From positions 66,699,779 to 66,763,778 of the forward strand of contig NC_052508.1 of NCBI RefSeq assembly GCF_014356525.2: 64,000 nt of DNA, in the 5' to 3' direction. A model generated the notes under the pieces. That model saw only the letters and a list, made by a program, of their open reading frames with translations, made no database searches and was not told the DNA's origin. Of the stretch, positions 1 to 12,362 are shown one piece after another. The first letter of the stretch is position 1. The number at the start of each line of letters is the position of its first letter. This stretch comes from Nilaparvata lugens. Its lineage: Eukaryota; Arthropoda; Insecta; Hemiptera; Delphacidae. The translations under genes and the position numbers were made by a program.

Positions 1-137
1 CACTTTTTTCGCTTCACTAGCACTACACCAACTCGAAGGGCATTGTTCTCTTCAACCTCCTTGTGAGTTCAGTGATGTCTAGCAATTGAATGACTTCGTT
101 GTTGTCGTGAGAAGGTAACCTTGAGATATTTAATCGA

Positions 138-895
138 GAGCTTTTATTATTCTATAAACATCAAACATTCTTTTACATCTTTTTGATGTGGAATTCTGTA
201 ATTCATATTTTGCTATTCATGATTAATTATATTTTTCACCAATATTGAGATAAATGCATATGAAACTATTTCTCAGTAAATTTACAAAGTTAAGCAGCTT
301 TTATTTAATGTTGGCCATACATTGCTGTTTCTAATTGACCATTTATCTGAATTTGTGAGTAAATTACACTTGCATATATTGGACTTTCAGTAAGCAAATT
401 ATTTTCCTAAGAAAACATCTGTTTTAAAGATAGCATTTAGTGTAGCCTTTATACGTCATAATTTGTAATCTCACAGAAAAGTCTATCAAATATGTAGTAT
501 ATTTTGGAGTATTTGCCAGTAATAGATGAATAACATCACTTCACAAAATTTCAGCTGAATGTAGAGAAAAATGTGGACCGAAAATGATTAAATGACACTG
601 ATTTGATTAATGAAGGAGATAAGACCAGAAAATTATCCACGTTCCTGGAATACAACCTTTTCTATGCTACTGAACATCAATTCGAGGGCTCTACTAATTC
701 AATAGAGATTATAGCTTTTATTAATCTATAAACATCAACATTCTTTTACATATTTTATTGAAGTAGAATTCTGTAATTCATGATTTATTATATTTTTAAC
801 CAATATTAGGATAAATGTATATAAAGCTATTCTTCAGTGAATTTACAAAGTTAAGTAACATTTCTTTAATGTTGACCATACATTGCTCTTTCTTA
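138..895. repeat. Direct repeat pair (138-332 and 713-895)
   Basis: The two ~185-bp segments share AGCTTTTATTA, CATTCTTTTACAT, GAATTCTGTAATTCAT and TACAAAGTTAAG in the same order with scattered changes. Nothing coding is seen; probably copies of one dispersed repeat. Confidence 0.75.
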
Positions 896-959
896 TAACT
901 GTACCGAATTGTTACAAGTTACTCGAAAACGTATGTGATAGTTCAATTGATGCTATTAT

Positions 960-1165
960 TAGTTTAATATTATTCTGTTTTGTTGTTTTTTTTAATTGTA
1001 AATCTTTAACTGGCAGGTTGTTGTAATGCAGTTCACGGTGCTCATTCCCCACACCCAGACTTGTTGTCTTTGTGGGGAATATTCACTATTTATCTAATGT
1101 TCTGCTGCTGTATTACCTTTTTTTTTTGTGTGCATAAAGATCATTTGAATTTGAATTTGAATTTG
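960..1165 (+). mobile_element. LINE-type 3' end with (TTTGAA)n tail
   Basis: A T-rich untranslated-looking segment leads to GTGTGCATAAAGATCAT followed by a short TTTGAA repeat tail. Simple-repeat tails of this type mark 3' ends of insect non-LTR retrotransposons. No coding part remains. Confidence 0.5.
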
Positions 1166-2330
1166 GTTCAGTTCCATTTCCATATGTCTCGATTTCATTT
1201 CTCAAATGAGATTAGTCTCTTACTCTATGGATAGACATCAGAAAAAAATCCCCGTAAACTCTACAAATGATGATTAATTTTCAGAAACGTATTCCAAGCC
1301 TTGATAATAATTATGATAGTCTCATTACCTGATACAGATAGTCTAATATTACAGTAGTAGGATACATTCATAACTTGATTTCTAATACTGTAATTTATTA
1401 ACTCGATACATAGATTAATTGATAGCATTTGTGTGTTCATGCATATTGATTTTTGAATCCACCTATTTATCACCTGTGAGCTTATCTGCTTATTCAATGT
1501 ACAGAATTTTTTATATAAGTTTGTAGTTACTTGTTGTATTCCCACAGGGTTTCTAGTATCTCTAACACGACAGAACTAAGATACCCGCATACTGAGATTC
1601 AAATTTTATGCTAGTATTGCGTGATTGGAAACCACTTGGAACTCAACTCAACTCAACTCAACGCAACTTCAGTTGAGGAATGTATAAATAGGGGTGTTTA
1701 TAAAATGTATAATCTGTTATAGCGTATAAATAGAATCGAATCCGTACTTTTGTTACTAGTGCAACATTGCATATGAAATAAATGAACAGGTACGATTATT
1801 TGATTATGTATCGTATTACTGTATATGATGTTGGCCCACATCATATATACATTCCACCAGTTAATTGTTATAAATCTTTATATTATTGTACATTTGTTTT
1901 GACAAGCTTGAGATTCGTTTATTTTCTAGATACTAGATTGGGTATTTACGATACTTCACACGAAATTTTTAAAAAAAGAAAATTTAGCTAAAGATAGTTT
2001 GAAAATTATTTATTTCAATGACAATTACAAATCATAATTAATAACTATGGTAATTATAATTATAATAATCCCAGTACAATGCGATAATTTTTCCACCTGG
2101 GTCTACTGAACAAATGTAAAACCTCATCAAGACCCTGTAAGAAAAGAGCAGGGTTTCCTGAGGGCGATCTATAAAGAGAAACTAGAATAAGTTATACACC
2201 GTAATGATAATCGATAGTTCAATAATATCTATCAAAGGGAATATATTGTACTACCATTTAGTTTTTGTTCGTAATAATATCCATCAATTTATATTAAAAC
2301 ACATCATCAAGTACCCTACCCTTTATTATT
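1166..2330. other. No gene seen; short ACTCA microsatellite
   Basis: AT-rich sequence without a convincing ORF. An (ACTCA)n run lies at about 1642-1665. The short ORFs here are chance frames with no family resemblance. Confidence 0.5.
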
Positions 2331-2431
2331 CTTTTTTCTTTCAAAACAAGACTTGTTTCAACTCATCTTTTTTTATTTAGGAAAAATGGCTTTAGATGAG
2401 TTGGAACTAGTCGTGTTTTGAAAGAAAAAAA
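2331..2431. mobile_element. Short foldback/MITE, ~100 bp
   Basis: Left arm TTTTTTCTTTCAAAACAAG...TCAACTCATC (2331-2368) pairs with right arm GATGAGTTGGAAC...GTGTTTTGAAAGAAAAAA (2396-2431), leaving a short loop. Confidence 0.75.
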
Positions 2432-2503
2432 TACAAAGAGAACGGTATTGAAGATTTATATTATGTTTTAATAATTTCAAAGTAGCCTTATAAAGAGAAG
2501 TGA

Positions 2504-2603
2504 NNNNNNNNNNNNNNNNNNNNNNNNNNNNNNNNNNNNNNNNNNNNNNNNNNNNNNNNNNNNNNNNNNNNNNNNNNNNNNNNNNNNNNNNNNNNNNNNN
2601 NNN
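2504..2603. other. Assembly gap, 100 N
   Basis: Exactly 100 ambiguous bases, a standard placeholder for unknown gap size. Any ORF crossing it is unsupported. Confidence 0.99.
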
Positions 2604-3479
2604 TAGTTTGGAAAACTGAAACTGTTTAGGTCGGAAATCTGGAACTCTGATATCGGTTCCGACAATAAAATCAATCCAATCTAACCTTTTCATTGTATAG
2701 CAATTGTGATTAATGTCACAGATTTCAATGGCTTTCAATTTACTATTATAGTGCACGCACAGTACTGTATAGTATAGTTCTATGTTGATTCATACACAAT
2801 ACTGTACATCATTCTTCACGTTCATTATATGCCTGTTTTCCTCTTGCAATATCATTCTAATATGTGATTTTGAACGAATAGATGGATAAATAAATAATTA
2901 TCTTTTTTCTTTAGGCTACTTCTAAATAAATAATAGATTAGTTACTGTCAAACTGTGATAGGATTTCTAAGAATTGAGATACCAGTTTTGGTTGTTACAC
3001 CATCAATATCTTGTAAACTAAAACTACAGTGAAGATCTGCAGTATTTATAATAACGGCCGAGCACAGTGATTGGTGGACGCCGTGACCTGTCAAGGTGAA
3101 CGTCTCTCATTGGCCTAGACAAGCCCCTCCACAATTAGCGGTTCAGACAAACCTTACAAAATGATGATTCAAGAATGGAGAATCACCAAGAGAAGTCAAC
3201 CTTGATGAAAGGAACACGCAATGAAATGCTGAGACTCTCTAAAATGATTTCAGTACTCAACAAATCTACTTTTAGTTTATTTCAAAATATCATATTGTAC
3301 GTACTTGAAAGTGGAATCACCAGCTAATAATCATGAACGATGCCAGACCAAGATGGCTTATTGCAATAATGTACTACACAATTGGATGGAGTTGACGTAT
3401 TTACTCATTTGAAAATAGCCATTATTTGGCAGCTGATGCTCTCCAACCTGTCTGTGGAGGTGTAAAACAACTTGGAATT
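2604..3479. other. No gene seen
   Basis: AT-rich. The only recognisable item is a fragment around 2980-3000 (TTTTGGTTGTTACACCATC) resembling the inner end of the foldback family at 33.6-34.0 kb. Confidence 0.45.
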
Positions 3480-3795
3480 TATTGTTCTAATTTACAAACA
3501 TGTCAACTTATTTTCATTTATTGCATCTCTGATTTCAATTTCCAAATATTCAATCCTTTCCGGTTTTGTCGCTTTACTCGTGTGCCAAGTGCTTCTGTGG
3601 CTGCCTGTTGATGGCTTTCTGTAAATTTTCCCATTCCTCTCTATGGTGTCCTTTGTTGGAATTCTAGATAGGTAGGTGTTCAATCGATTTTGGTACAATT
3701 GTTCAACACTCTCCTCTTGCAAAAGACCAACCTTGAAAACCTTTTCTTCGGTTGTTTTTCTTGGAGATGATGAATGGTACGATTTAGCCAAAGTT
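3480..3795 (-). pseudogene. LINE ORF2 remnant (region between endonuclease and reverse transcriptase)
   Basis: A minus-strand frame reads KVGLLQEESVEQLYQNRLN, then TKDTIER and EIRDAINENK. This resembles the linker of insect non-LTR retrotransposon ORF2 proteins, often mis-named craniofacial development protein 2-like. The middle looks frameshifted (NGKIYRKPSTG reads better one base over). No catalytic motif is present. Assignment is by recall of the family. Confidence 0.5.
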
Positions 3796-4654
3796 AGTAG
3801 ACAGAAGGTTGGTCACTCATCTATAGTATTTTAGTTGAAATGCAATTGGAGTGGGGGAACTGCAGTCGTGACGTAGGCTGTAGTACAGAGTAGGCAGAAT
3901 ATCGCATTCTTGAGAATCATACGGTGACGTATAGTCAAATTATATAACACAAACATTTTCTGACATGCAAGATTTCTGTTTCTGCTTTACAATAATTATC
4001 AAAACATTTGAATAATACAAGTATTTTGCCATATAAAAGCAAAAACCCCACCTCCTAACCTTCCTTTCAAATCCTTAAGGTTTCTTCATCTTCTAGGTCG
4101 TGCTTATATTTTGTAGTTTGGCTATACATCAGCTTGTGAATTTCGGGGATGAGATATTTTGATTCTCGTAGAACATGTGCTCGATACCAGCTTGTGTTCA
4201 GTGCATTTATATGAATGAAATTCTTCGGATTTATTGGAATCGGTTTATCGGATTATTGCAATGCATTGGTTTATCAAGATTTTTTATGGGTTAATCTGAA
4301 ATTATAATAGTATAACGTTGTCTACTAACGCTTTTCCAGCTTATTAACTTTTTCGTGTCACGTTTTTAGATTCTTGAAACTTTCAACTTAACTTTATTCA
4401 TACAAGTTTAATGAACTTGAAGTATTTAAAAACATCATTAGAATCAGTGATTCAATCGCTATATGTATGGAGAATTTTTAAGTTCTAGTCAATCTTGAGG
4501 GATTAAACGACGATGTATTTGAAGATACAGTGAATAAACTGTATGCTCAGTGTGGTTACTCTATCACTTTTTTACTACACGTGACGTCACGCTGGCGTTT
4601 ACCCCACCACTTCGAATCTTTCACCTGTGAGTGATCAACCTTCTGTCTACTAAC
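3793..4654. mobile_element. Non-autonomous TIR element, ~860 bp
   Basis: GTTAGTAGACAGAAGGTTG at 3793-3811 is perfectly inverted at 4636-4654. Weaker inverted similarity (GTGACGT, TGTAGTA) continues about 90 bp inward. No transposase is seen. An internal piece (4105-4165, AATTTCGGGGATG-AGATATTTTGATT) recurs at about 23.7 and 25.0 kb. Confidence 0.72.
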
Positions 4655-4778
4655 GTTGCGATTTAGCAACCAAATCGTTTTTCCCTAACAGCCAATAATG
4701 ATCAGAGTGGATATCTGCACCTCTGATAACTCTTACATCTCTTACTTGCTTTGCTAGTCGCTGATTCACCAAGATATA

Positions 4779-4953
4779 GGTGCGTACATATACGCGACGT
4801 TATATACGCGCCGCGAACATGAGCAATTCACTTTTAATCAGCTGACTATATCTGTATTTTTACAAAAACGGTAAGATACAGTTATAAAAAGCTTGGCATC
4901 AGCTGATTAAAAGTGAATTGCTCATGTTCGCGGCGCGTAAATCTGTACGCACC
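4779..4953. mobile_element. MITE/foldback, 175 bp
   Basis: The ends GGTGCGTACA and TGTACGCACC are inverted. The long arms share CGCGAACATGAGCAATTCAC and TTTTAATCAGCTGA, interrupted in the left arm by an extra ACGTTATATACGCGC. The loop is about 50 bp. Confidence 0.88.
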
Positions 4954-5099
4954 TTATGAGCAACTTGGCTGAATTGTTTGAACTCCATATTAATTTTTCC
5001 CAATATCATTTATCTTATGGTTGTGCAATACATTCCAGGAATTGAATCCAGAGTAGTCGAATGGTAGGTAGGATAAACTTGGCACCTGGCAGATCCTGG

Positions 5100-5700
5100 T
5101 GCAAAGTTTTTCTTTTTTTCATTATTTTTCCTCTCTTTTTGACCCCCCTCATCCTTGTCCTCTTGATCCAACACTACATACATGCTTCTCTCCTCCTTTA
5201 CTATCCTCTACTGCTGCCTGTACTACTATAGTCTCATTCCTTCAAGTATCGTTCCCTTTTTTCTTCCTCGTCACTCTCTCTCTCTGCATTTCTGTCTCTG
5301 TTCCTCTCTTTGCAATCCCCCCACCCCCACCAACACATCTTCTTCCTCTCTCCTACCTCTTGTGATCCAATAACCGATACCTCTTTGAAATCTTTCTTCT
5401 CAATCTCAATTCATTTCCCGACATCACATTGCTTATAGATATGTTATGCTTTTCTGGAGTTTCGATAATAGTTGTGTAGCCTATTATGTCGGTTCAACAT
5501 TGAAGTACTGATATATCCAGTATGATCATATTCAGAATGACTGCGTTCTTGTGTATTTGTTCTTCTTCCTCCTTTTCTTCTTCTTCTCCTTTTACTACTT
5601 CGTCTTCTTCTTCTTTTTCTCGTCCTTCCTCTTCTTCTTCTCTTCTTTTTTTTCTTCTTCTTCTCTTCTTCTTCTTCTTCTCCTTCTTCTTCGTCTTCAA
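5100..5700. repeat. Pyrimidine-rich tract with (CTT/TTC)n
   Basis: The plus strand is almost all C and T, becoming a degenerate TTC microsatellite at about 5560-5700. The apparent Ser/Phe- or Lys/Glu-rich ORFs on both strands are simple-repeat translations. Confidence 0.85.
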
Positions 5701-5864
5701 AAAACTGCCCAGTGCCAAGTATATGAATCATAGAAAGTCGAGCAATATAGTGTTGCTAGCCAATTTTGATTCTGAACCGAATTCCACTGACTGATCCATG
5801 GATTATCATCAACCTCCCACTCATTATTATTTTATGACTTGCCAAATGGATCGCCAACAAACTT

Positions 5865-8385
5865 TAAATAGTTTCAGTGATATTATTCCGTCAATACCCC
5901 CAAAAATATCCTAGAACCAGAACAGTAAGAGTGAGAAAATAACTGTCACTCAATTCCACCCAGATCAGTCAACCAGAATGGCTGTCCCACACTGACTTCA
6001 ATGACAAAATAGAAGCCTGCGATTGGTCAAATCAACTAAGCTTGGTATTGGCCGAAACAGGAGCTTGGACGTAGTAGAAAGGGCACCGACTGCCAATTTA
6101 GGATAAAACAAAAACATGATCGAAAGCTACTTCACAATACTACGGTTAGACACATTATTGAAATTGTCACAGAAATATCAATACACAATACTCTAACATA
6201 ATTTTATTGTAGCATCATCAATAGCTTTATGATCAATTACTCACTCTTAATCATTGACGCTTTGTATTTGAAAGTTTATCTACTACCTGCTACCAGCCTA
6301 GGCTCCGCCCACAAGCAATAGCAGGCCTCGTGGATCGACCAATCAGGGGCGAGTATTTTGTCAGTCTTTCAAGACAAACCGAGCTGGCTTGAGCTAGTCT
6401 GTTCTGTTCTTTTGGCTTTTTAGTTGATACTGGTATTTTAATTTGAACAAACATATTATTATATTTTAAACATCATCAATTTTTAACACTTTTTATTATA
6501 GTACTTTCCAATTCACTATGATGTTCTACTGACTTTTTCAATTTGAAATAAGTTACTGCTTCAGTTATTCTAATTGGAAATTTTATTGAAATATATTAAG
6601 CAATATTTTGTTGCAATGGGGTTCAACCAGGCAATATTTTACTTGATAATATTAATAATCAATTAGCATGTTGTAACAGTGACTCAGTTTGAAGATTGGA
6701 ATCATAATCAAGTATTCTACAGTATAGATATTTTAGTTCAACTTCCATAGCCATAATTTTACTCTCAATGTCCGTATAGGTCAGGAATCTACACTGAATT
6801 CGAATAGTTAATATCAAGGAGTTATCATTTGAACACTCTGATGGCCTGTTTTTACTTTCCTTGCCCTATTACCATAGGTAAGGTAAGTATTGCTTTCCAA
6901 ATAAATTGAAGGTACCCTAATTTCATGTTTTCTATACGTTTCAGGGTCCCATGAGTCCAAAAACATTATTTTTGGGTGTTTGTCTGTGTGGGTGTGGGTG
7001 TGTGTCTGTGAACACGATAACTCCATTCCTAATAAACCGATTGACTTGAAATTTTAATCTTAAGGCCCTTATACCATGAGGATCCGACAATAAGAAATTC
7101 AATTCAAAATGGCGGATAATGACTAAAAACCATGTTTTTCACGGTTTTCTCGAAAACGGCTCTAACGATTTTCTTCAAATTTATACCCTAGATAGCTATT
7201 TATAAGCCCTATCAACTGACATGAGTCTCATTTATGGGAAAATTGCAGGAGCTCCGTAATATTCCTGAGAGGAATAAATTTTGTTAAATTTCTATCGCGA
7301 TTTTCTCAAAAATGACTTGACCGATTTTTTTTCAAATTCATACTCTGTATAGTTATATATCAGCTCTATTAACTGGCATGTGTCTCCTCCCTGAGAAACA
7401 AACAGGGGTTCCACCCCATCCTTGAGAAATTCACTTTGTAACCTCCTTCTCGTGCGTGAGGTAGGTAGGTAGGTAGTAGAGCAGTTTATTCAAAAGAACA
7501 CATGTCGATATTTTATTTGTAGAACAGCTGTTTTGACAACTTTTAAAAAATCCTCAAATTTCATAATTCAAACAAAGAAAAATGTACTCTGAAAACAATA
7601 GCAATAGTATAATCGTAGTTTTAATAAAATTATTTAGCCGCCGATCGGCATAATGTTATTCCCCTAAATTATTCTCGTTTAAGAATGAAGCTTATAGATC
7701 AATGAGCAAGGAAAGTTGTGTGAGTGTACCACACCAGATTTTTATTCATTGAATTTCTTTGTTGAAGGTACATTTTCAGATATTTGCAGTATCCTACTTT
7801 TCATAAATTTTCATTAAATAACCATAGTATTTCTTCAGTGTTTTTCGCCGTCATGTTGTTGTCTCATAATCAACCACATTTTTGTCTGTTATTGTCAAAT
7901 TGTATATTCCAATCATCATTGTTCTAAAAGCAGAACACGGTCGAGCACTATTTTGTGCGCCCACCTTCAATTTCAAGCATATTAATTATAAATTATATTT
8001 TAAAGCATAATAATTATCAATCATTATTAGACCCTATTCTAAAATCAGAACACGGGCAAGCTCCATTTTGTGCGCCCACCTTAAGCATATAAATTTTCGT
8101 CTATTATTTGATCACTGGGGTTCAGGAAATATTGGTGACCTTTTTGTGTAACGATAGGCTAACGATATTTGCTCTCAAGATGCATCGTGTCTTACGGCCT
8201 CACAAAAACACAGGAAAGGTAAACAGACCTTTAAAGGGTGCATTTCCTTATGCTCTTCCTCAGTCCTTAATATCAGTTCCCATTTTAATAGGTGAAGACA
8301 GTACTAGTGCTATTGACCTTTCAGAAGCGTAGGGTTGCACCGTTTATTCTTCTATAAACTGTTGGTATAATGGAGTTGAACCACT
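5865..8385. repeat. 2.5-kb dispersed block, left copy (partner 50,270-52,790)
   Basis: Shared in direct orientation and order with the right copy: CCCACACTGACTTCAATGAC, AACTAAGCTTGGTATTGG, CTAGGCTCCGCCCACA, GCAGGCCTCGTGGATCGACC, the PF1 repeat, and ATATTTGCTCTCAAGATGCATC near the end. The copies differ by many substitutions and small indels. No intact gene is shared: the ORF at 8108-8332 shifts frame relative to its partner. Confidence 0.85.
6850..7745 (+). mobile_element. Repeat family PF1 (TTTACTTTCCTTGCC...), copy 1
   Basis: Starts TTTTACTTTCCTTGCCC and ends AAGGAAAGTTGTGTGAGTG...CACACCAGATT. The ends form an imperfect inverted match (ACTTTCCTTG/CAAGGAAAGT). Contains a TG-rich microsatellite near 6985. 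The interior is diverged and partly replaced after about 7440. Confidence 0.8.
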
Positions 8386-10315
8386 TACTCACTAATAGAT
8401 AGTATGAGAGATTAGCTCAAGTATCAATTAACTATTAACGATCAATTATAACTATCCCTACTTTCTCACCAATAGCTAATGAGAGATTAACTATAGTATC
8501 AAGTATTATTAGCTATTAACGATCAGTTATTAACTATTCCTACTTTCTGACTAATAGATAATAAAAGAGATTAACTATAGTATCAAGTATTATTAACTAT
8601 TAACGATCAGTTATTAACTATTCCTACTTTCTCACTATGAATGAGAGAGATAACTACAGTTTCAAGTATCAATTAACTATTAATGATCAGTTATTAACTA
8701 TTCCTACTTCTGACTAATAGATTATAAAAGAGATTAACTATAGTATCAAGTATTATTAACTATAACGATCAGTTATTAACTATTCCTACTTTCTGACTAA
8801 TAGATAATAAAAGAGATTAACTATAGTATCAAGTATTATTAACTATTAACGATCAGTTATTAACTATTCCTACTTTCTGACTAATAGATAATGAGAGATT
8901 CATTAGTATAAGTAGTATTAAGTATTATTAGCTATTAACGATCAGTTATTAACTATTCCTACTTTCTCACTGATAGATAACGAGAGAGATTAACTACAGT
9001 ATCATTAACTATTAATGATCAATTATTAACCATTCCTACTTTCTCACTAATAGATGATAAAAGAGATAACTATAGTATCAAGTACCATTAACTATTAACG
9101 ATCAATTATCAACTATCCCTACTTTCTCACTAATAGATAATGAGAGAGATTACTACAGTATCAAGTATCAATTAACTATTAACGATCAATAATTATCAAC
9201 TATCCCTACTTTCTCACTAATAGATAATGAGAGAGATTAACTGTAGTATGAAGTATCAATTAACTATTAACGATCAATTATTAACTATCCCTACTTTCTC
9301 ACTAATAGATAATGAGAGAGATTAACTATAGTATCAAGTATCAATTAACTATTAACGATCAATTATTAACTATCCCTACTTTCTCACTAATAGATAATGA
9401 GAGAGATTAACTACAGTATCAATTAACTATTAACGATCAATTATCAACTATCCTACTTTCTCACTAATAATAATGAGAGAGATTAATTGTAGTATGAAGT
9501 ATCATTAACTATTAACTATCAATTATCAACCATTCCTACTTTCTCACTAACAGATGATAAAAGAGATTAACTATAGTATCAAGTATCATTAACTATTAAC
9601 GATCAATTATTAACTATTATCACTCTCTCACTAATAGATAATGAGAGAGATTATAGTATCAAGTGTATCGATTAACTATTAACGATCAATTATTAACTAT
9701 CCCTACTTTCTCACTAATAGATAATGAGAGAGATTAACTACAGTATCAAGTATCAATTAACTATTAACGATCAATAATTATTAACTATCCTACTTTCTCA
9801 CTAATAGATAATGAGAGAGATTAACTACAGTATCAATTAACTATTAATGATCAATTATTAACTATTCCTACTTTCTGACTAATAGATAATGAGAGAGGTT
9901 AACTGTAGTATGAAGTATCAATTAACTATTAACTATCAATTATTAACTATTCATACATTTTGTGATCTCATTTACTTTCCAAAATATGTTTGAGATGCCA
10001 GTTGTTATTGTTGTATCACTGATAAATTGTAGAATTTCCGTTCCGTTTTGTGGACGGTCAATTATTAACTATCCCTACTTTCTCACTAATAGATAATGAG
10101 AGAGATTAACTACAGTATCAAGTATCAATCAACTATTAACGATCAATTATCAACTATCCCTACTTTCTCACTAATAGATAATGAGAGAGATTAACTGTAG
10201 TATGAAGTATCAATTAACTATTAACGATCTATTATCAACTATCCATACTTTCTCACTAATAGATAATGAGAGAGATTAACTGTAGTATGAAGTATCAATG
10301 AACTATTAACTATTC
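8385..10315. repeat. ~85-bp satellite, about 22 units
   Basis: The unit contains CTACTTTCTCACTAATAGAT, AATGAGAGAGATTAACTA and TATTAACGATCAATTATTAA, with spacing of 77-87 bp. The array is interrupted at about 9,950-10,058 by a fragment of the start of the neighbouring 1.75-kb unit (TGTTTGAGATGCCAGTTG), then resumes. One satellite unit also precedes the second copy of that unit at 12,363. Confidence 0.92.
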
Positions 10316-12043
10316 ATACATTTTGTGATCTCATTTACTTTTCAAAATAATATGTTTGAGATGCCAGTTGTTATTGTTGTATCACTGATAAATTGTAGAA
10401 TTTCCGTTCCGTTTTGTGGACGGTACATATTTCATTGTTAGGATGCGCCTATTCATATTCTCCAACTTCATTCTTCTCCAGTTACAAAAATATTCTTTTT
10501 CAGTTGAAAAGAATAGAAATACTGTACAACAGTCCATATTACACATTTCTCATTAGTCCTTAGGCACTATTATTCATTCCTTACTCTTCCTTCATCTTTC
10601 CTTATTCTTACATTTTAAATTCCTCACCCCTCACTCATCACATAAATTGTACTTGTCGGTATGAAAATCAGGATAATTTCTTATGAATATTCCATGCATG
10701 TTCCACAAACGCTTCCCCTTTGTAAACACCGAACCTGACCTAAGATCATGAGCTAGCCCGATCATGAGCTAAACCTCAAATCCCGAGTGGGATCATTTGG
10801 AAATATGGTAAAAAACGTTTGATGTCATGGAAAATCCGTGAGAAAGTAATAGTACTTTACGTAACAAGTCCGGTAACTGTAGTTTACCGCATAAGTATGA
10901 TTGTTTCTGCCCTCAACTACGTTTCGGGCAGAATTATCATACGAATGCGGTAAATACGTTACCGTACAAGTTACGTACACTATTTTTTGTCATACTTTAC
11001 TCAGAAATAATAATAATATTGCTAAGAAACAGAAACCATTACCTGCTGCTGCTCGAGCTACTGCATTCTATAAACATGACTTAGCCCGTAGCGCCTAGTT
11101 CATAACAGACCCATCGAGCTCAAATAGAATAATAAAGGCCAATGTAAAAAAGTCAGATGAGTTCTTATGACTTGAACTTATTAGATGAGTTCTAATAATA
11201 TTTGATTTATTCTATTAGTTACTTAGATATTATTAACTTAGTGGACAGTGCCTCCGAGAGCTATTTTCTAGGAGGCAGATGAGGGAAGACACTGTTTAGG
11301 AATTTGAATCAGGACCATTTGATTAGAATAAGATACGTGTTTTTAGATGTTTTCTTATTGTAAAGTCATAAAGTTTTCTTCACGTAGCTACGCTAAGCTA
11401 AATACATCTTCAGAAGACGTAGCCCTCCTATCTACTATAATGGGAAACATACTCGACTGTAAAGAAAAACATATGATCTCTTTACAGTATAGTAGCTGTA
11501 ATGAAAATCACATGTTTTCTTGTTCTGCAAACAGCTGTTACCGGCTTGATTTGATGCATGGAAAACAGCTGCAATTGAGTAAGTATAACAAAAATAATTT
11601 ACAAAAGCTGATATAAATTCTTTCACCCTGAATTAGAATTTACTCTGAACATAATTATACAAGGAACTATAATTTAGAAATCTACAGACATTAATTCTTG
11701 AATGAAAAATTGCCGAAAATTTAAACAATACCTCTGGAAAATATTATATTTTGATAGCCAATTTTCTGCACTTCACAATATCTAAGTTCAGTCTCTGGTT
11801 AGATGACTTCTGTGCTTAAAATAATAATCATGAATATTGGAAAAAAAATCTAATCATAAATATTGTGCAGGTCTGTAGTCCAAGTTTGGAGCGAGTTTCC
11901 TACACATACCTTCGGACTCGGGTAACTTCCAATGATGATAACTGCTCAGAACTCAAGATAAGAATAGAGAAGGCACGTTCCACATTTATCAGGTTTGAGA
12001 ATTAACTAACATCAAGCTCGAACACCAAATGCGTTTCCTTAAA
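10316..12043. repeat. 1.75-kb repeat unit T, copy 1
   Basis: Begins CATACATTTTGTGATCTC right after satellite sequence and ends near ATGCGTTTCCTTAAAT. It is nearly collinear with copy 2, with many one- to few-base indels. An internal imperfect palindrome (about 10,844-10,982) pairs TTTACGTAAC..GGTAAC..TTTACCGCAT with its complement. No conserved ORF survives between copies, so a non-autonomous element is likely. Confidence 0.85.
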
Positions 12044-12362
12044 TTGAAATTTATTCTTCCAAAAAATACATTAAATTACAATATATTACAATGTATAACT
12101 GAAAATAGTGGAAAAATATTGCTTTAAACAACCCCTGAGTTACTACAGTGTGGGGTCGTTCACGTTCCATATGCATTTTTTATTCTCTTGAATAGTATGG
12201 TTACAGTGTTAAAAAATATAAGAATTAAACAAAAAAAAAAAAAAAACAGCAGAGCTCTGCATGAATAGAAACGTAAATATAAACTATAAATATTATAATG
12301 CCTTCAATATGAATAGTAAATATGATCAGATCCAGTACTAGCCATCAAGTTAAATCTGAACA
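12044..12362. other. Spacer between T copies, with A16
   Basis: AT-rich, no ORF. An A-rich run near 12,227-12,246 may be a retroposon tail; nothing else is recognised. Confidence 0.4.

Noticed and set aside
2373..2756. ORF crossing the N gap
   Set aside because: The reading frame across 100 unknown bases is meaningless.
5099..5794. Overlapping Ser/Phe- and Lys/Glu-rich ORFs on both strands
   Set aside because: Simple pyrimidine-rich repeat; all frames are open because of composition.
8108..8332. ORF similar to 52,489-52,740
   Set aside because: The similarity reflects the duplicated block; the second half is frameshifted between copies, so the frame is not under selection.
8385..10315. CRISPR-like or coding repeat
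   Set aside because: The whole unit is repeated with variable length and no spacers or open frame; it is a satellite.
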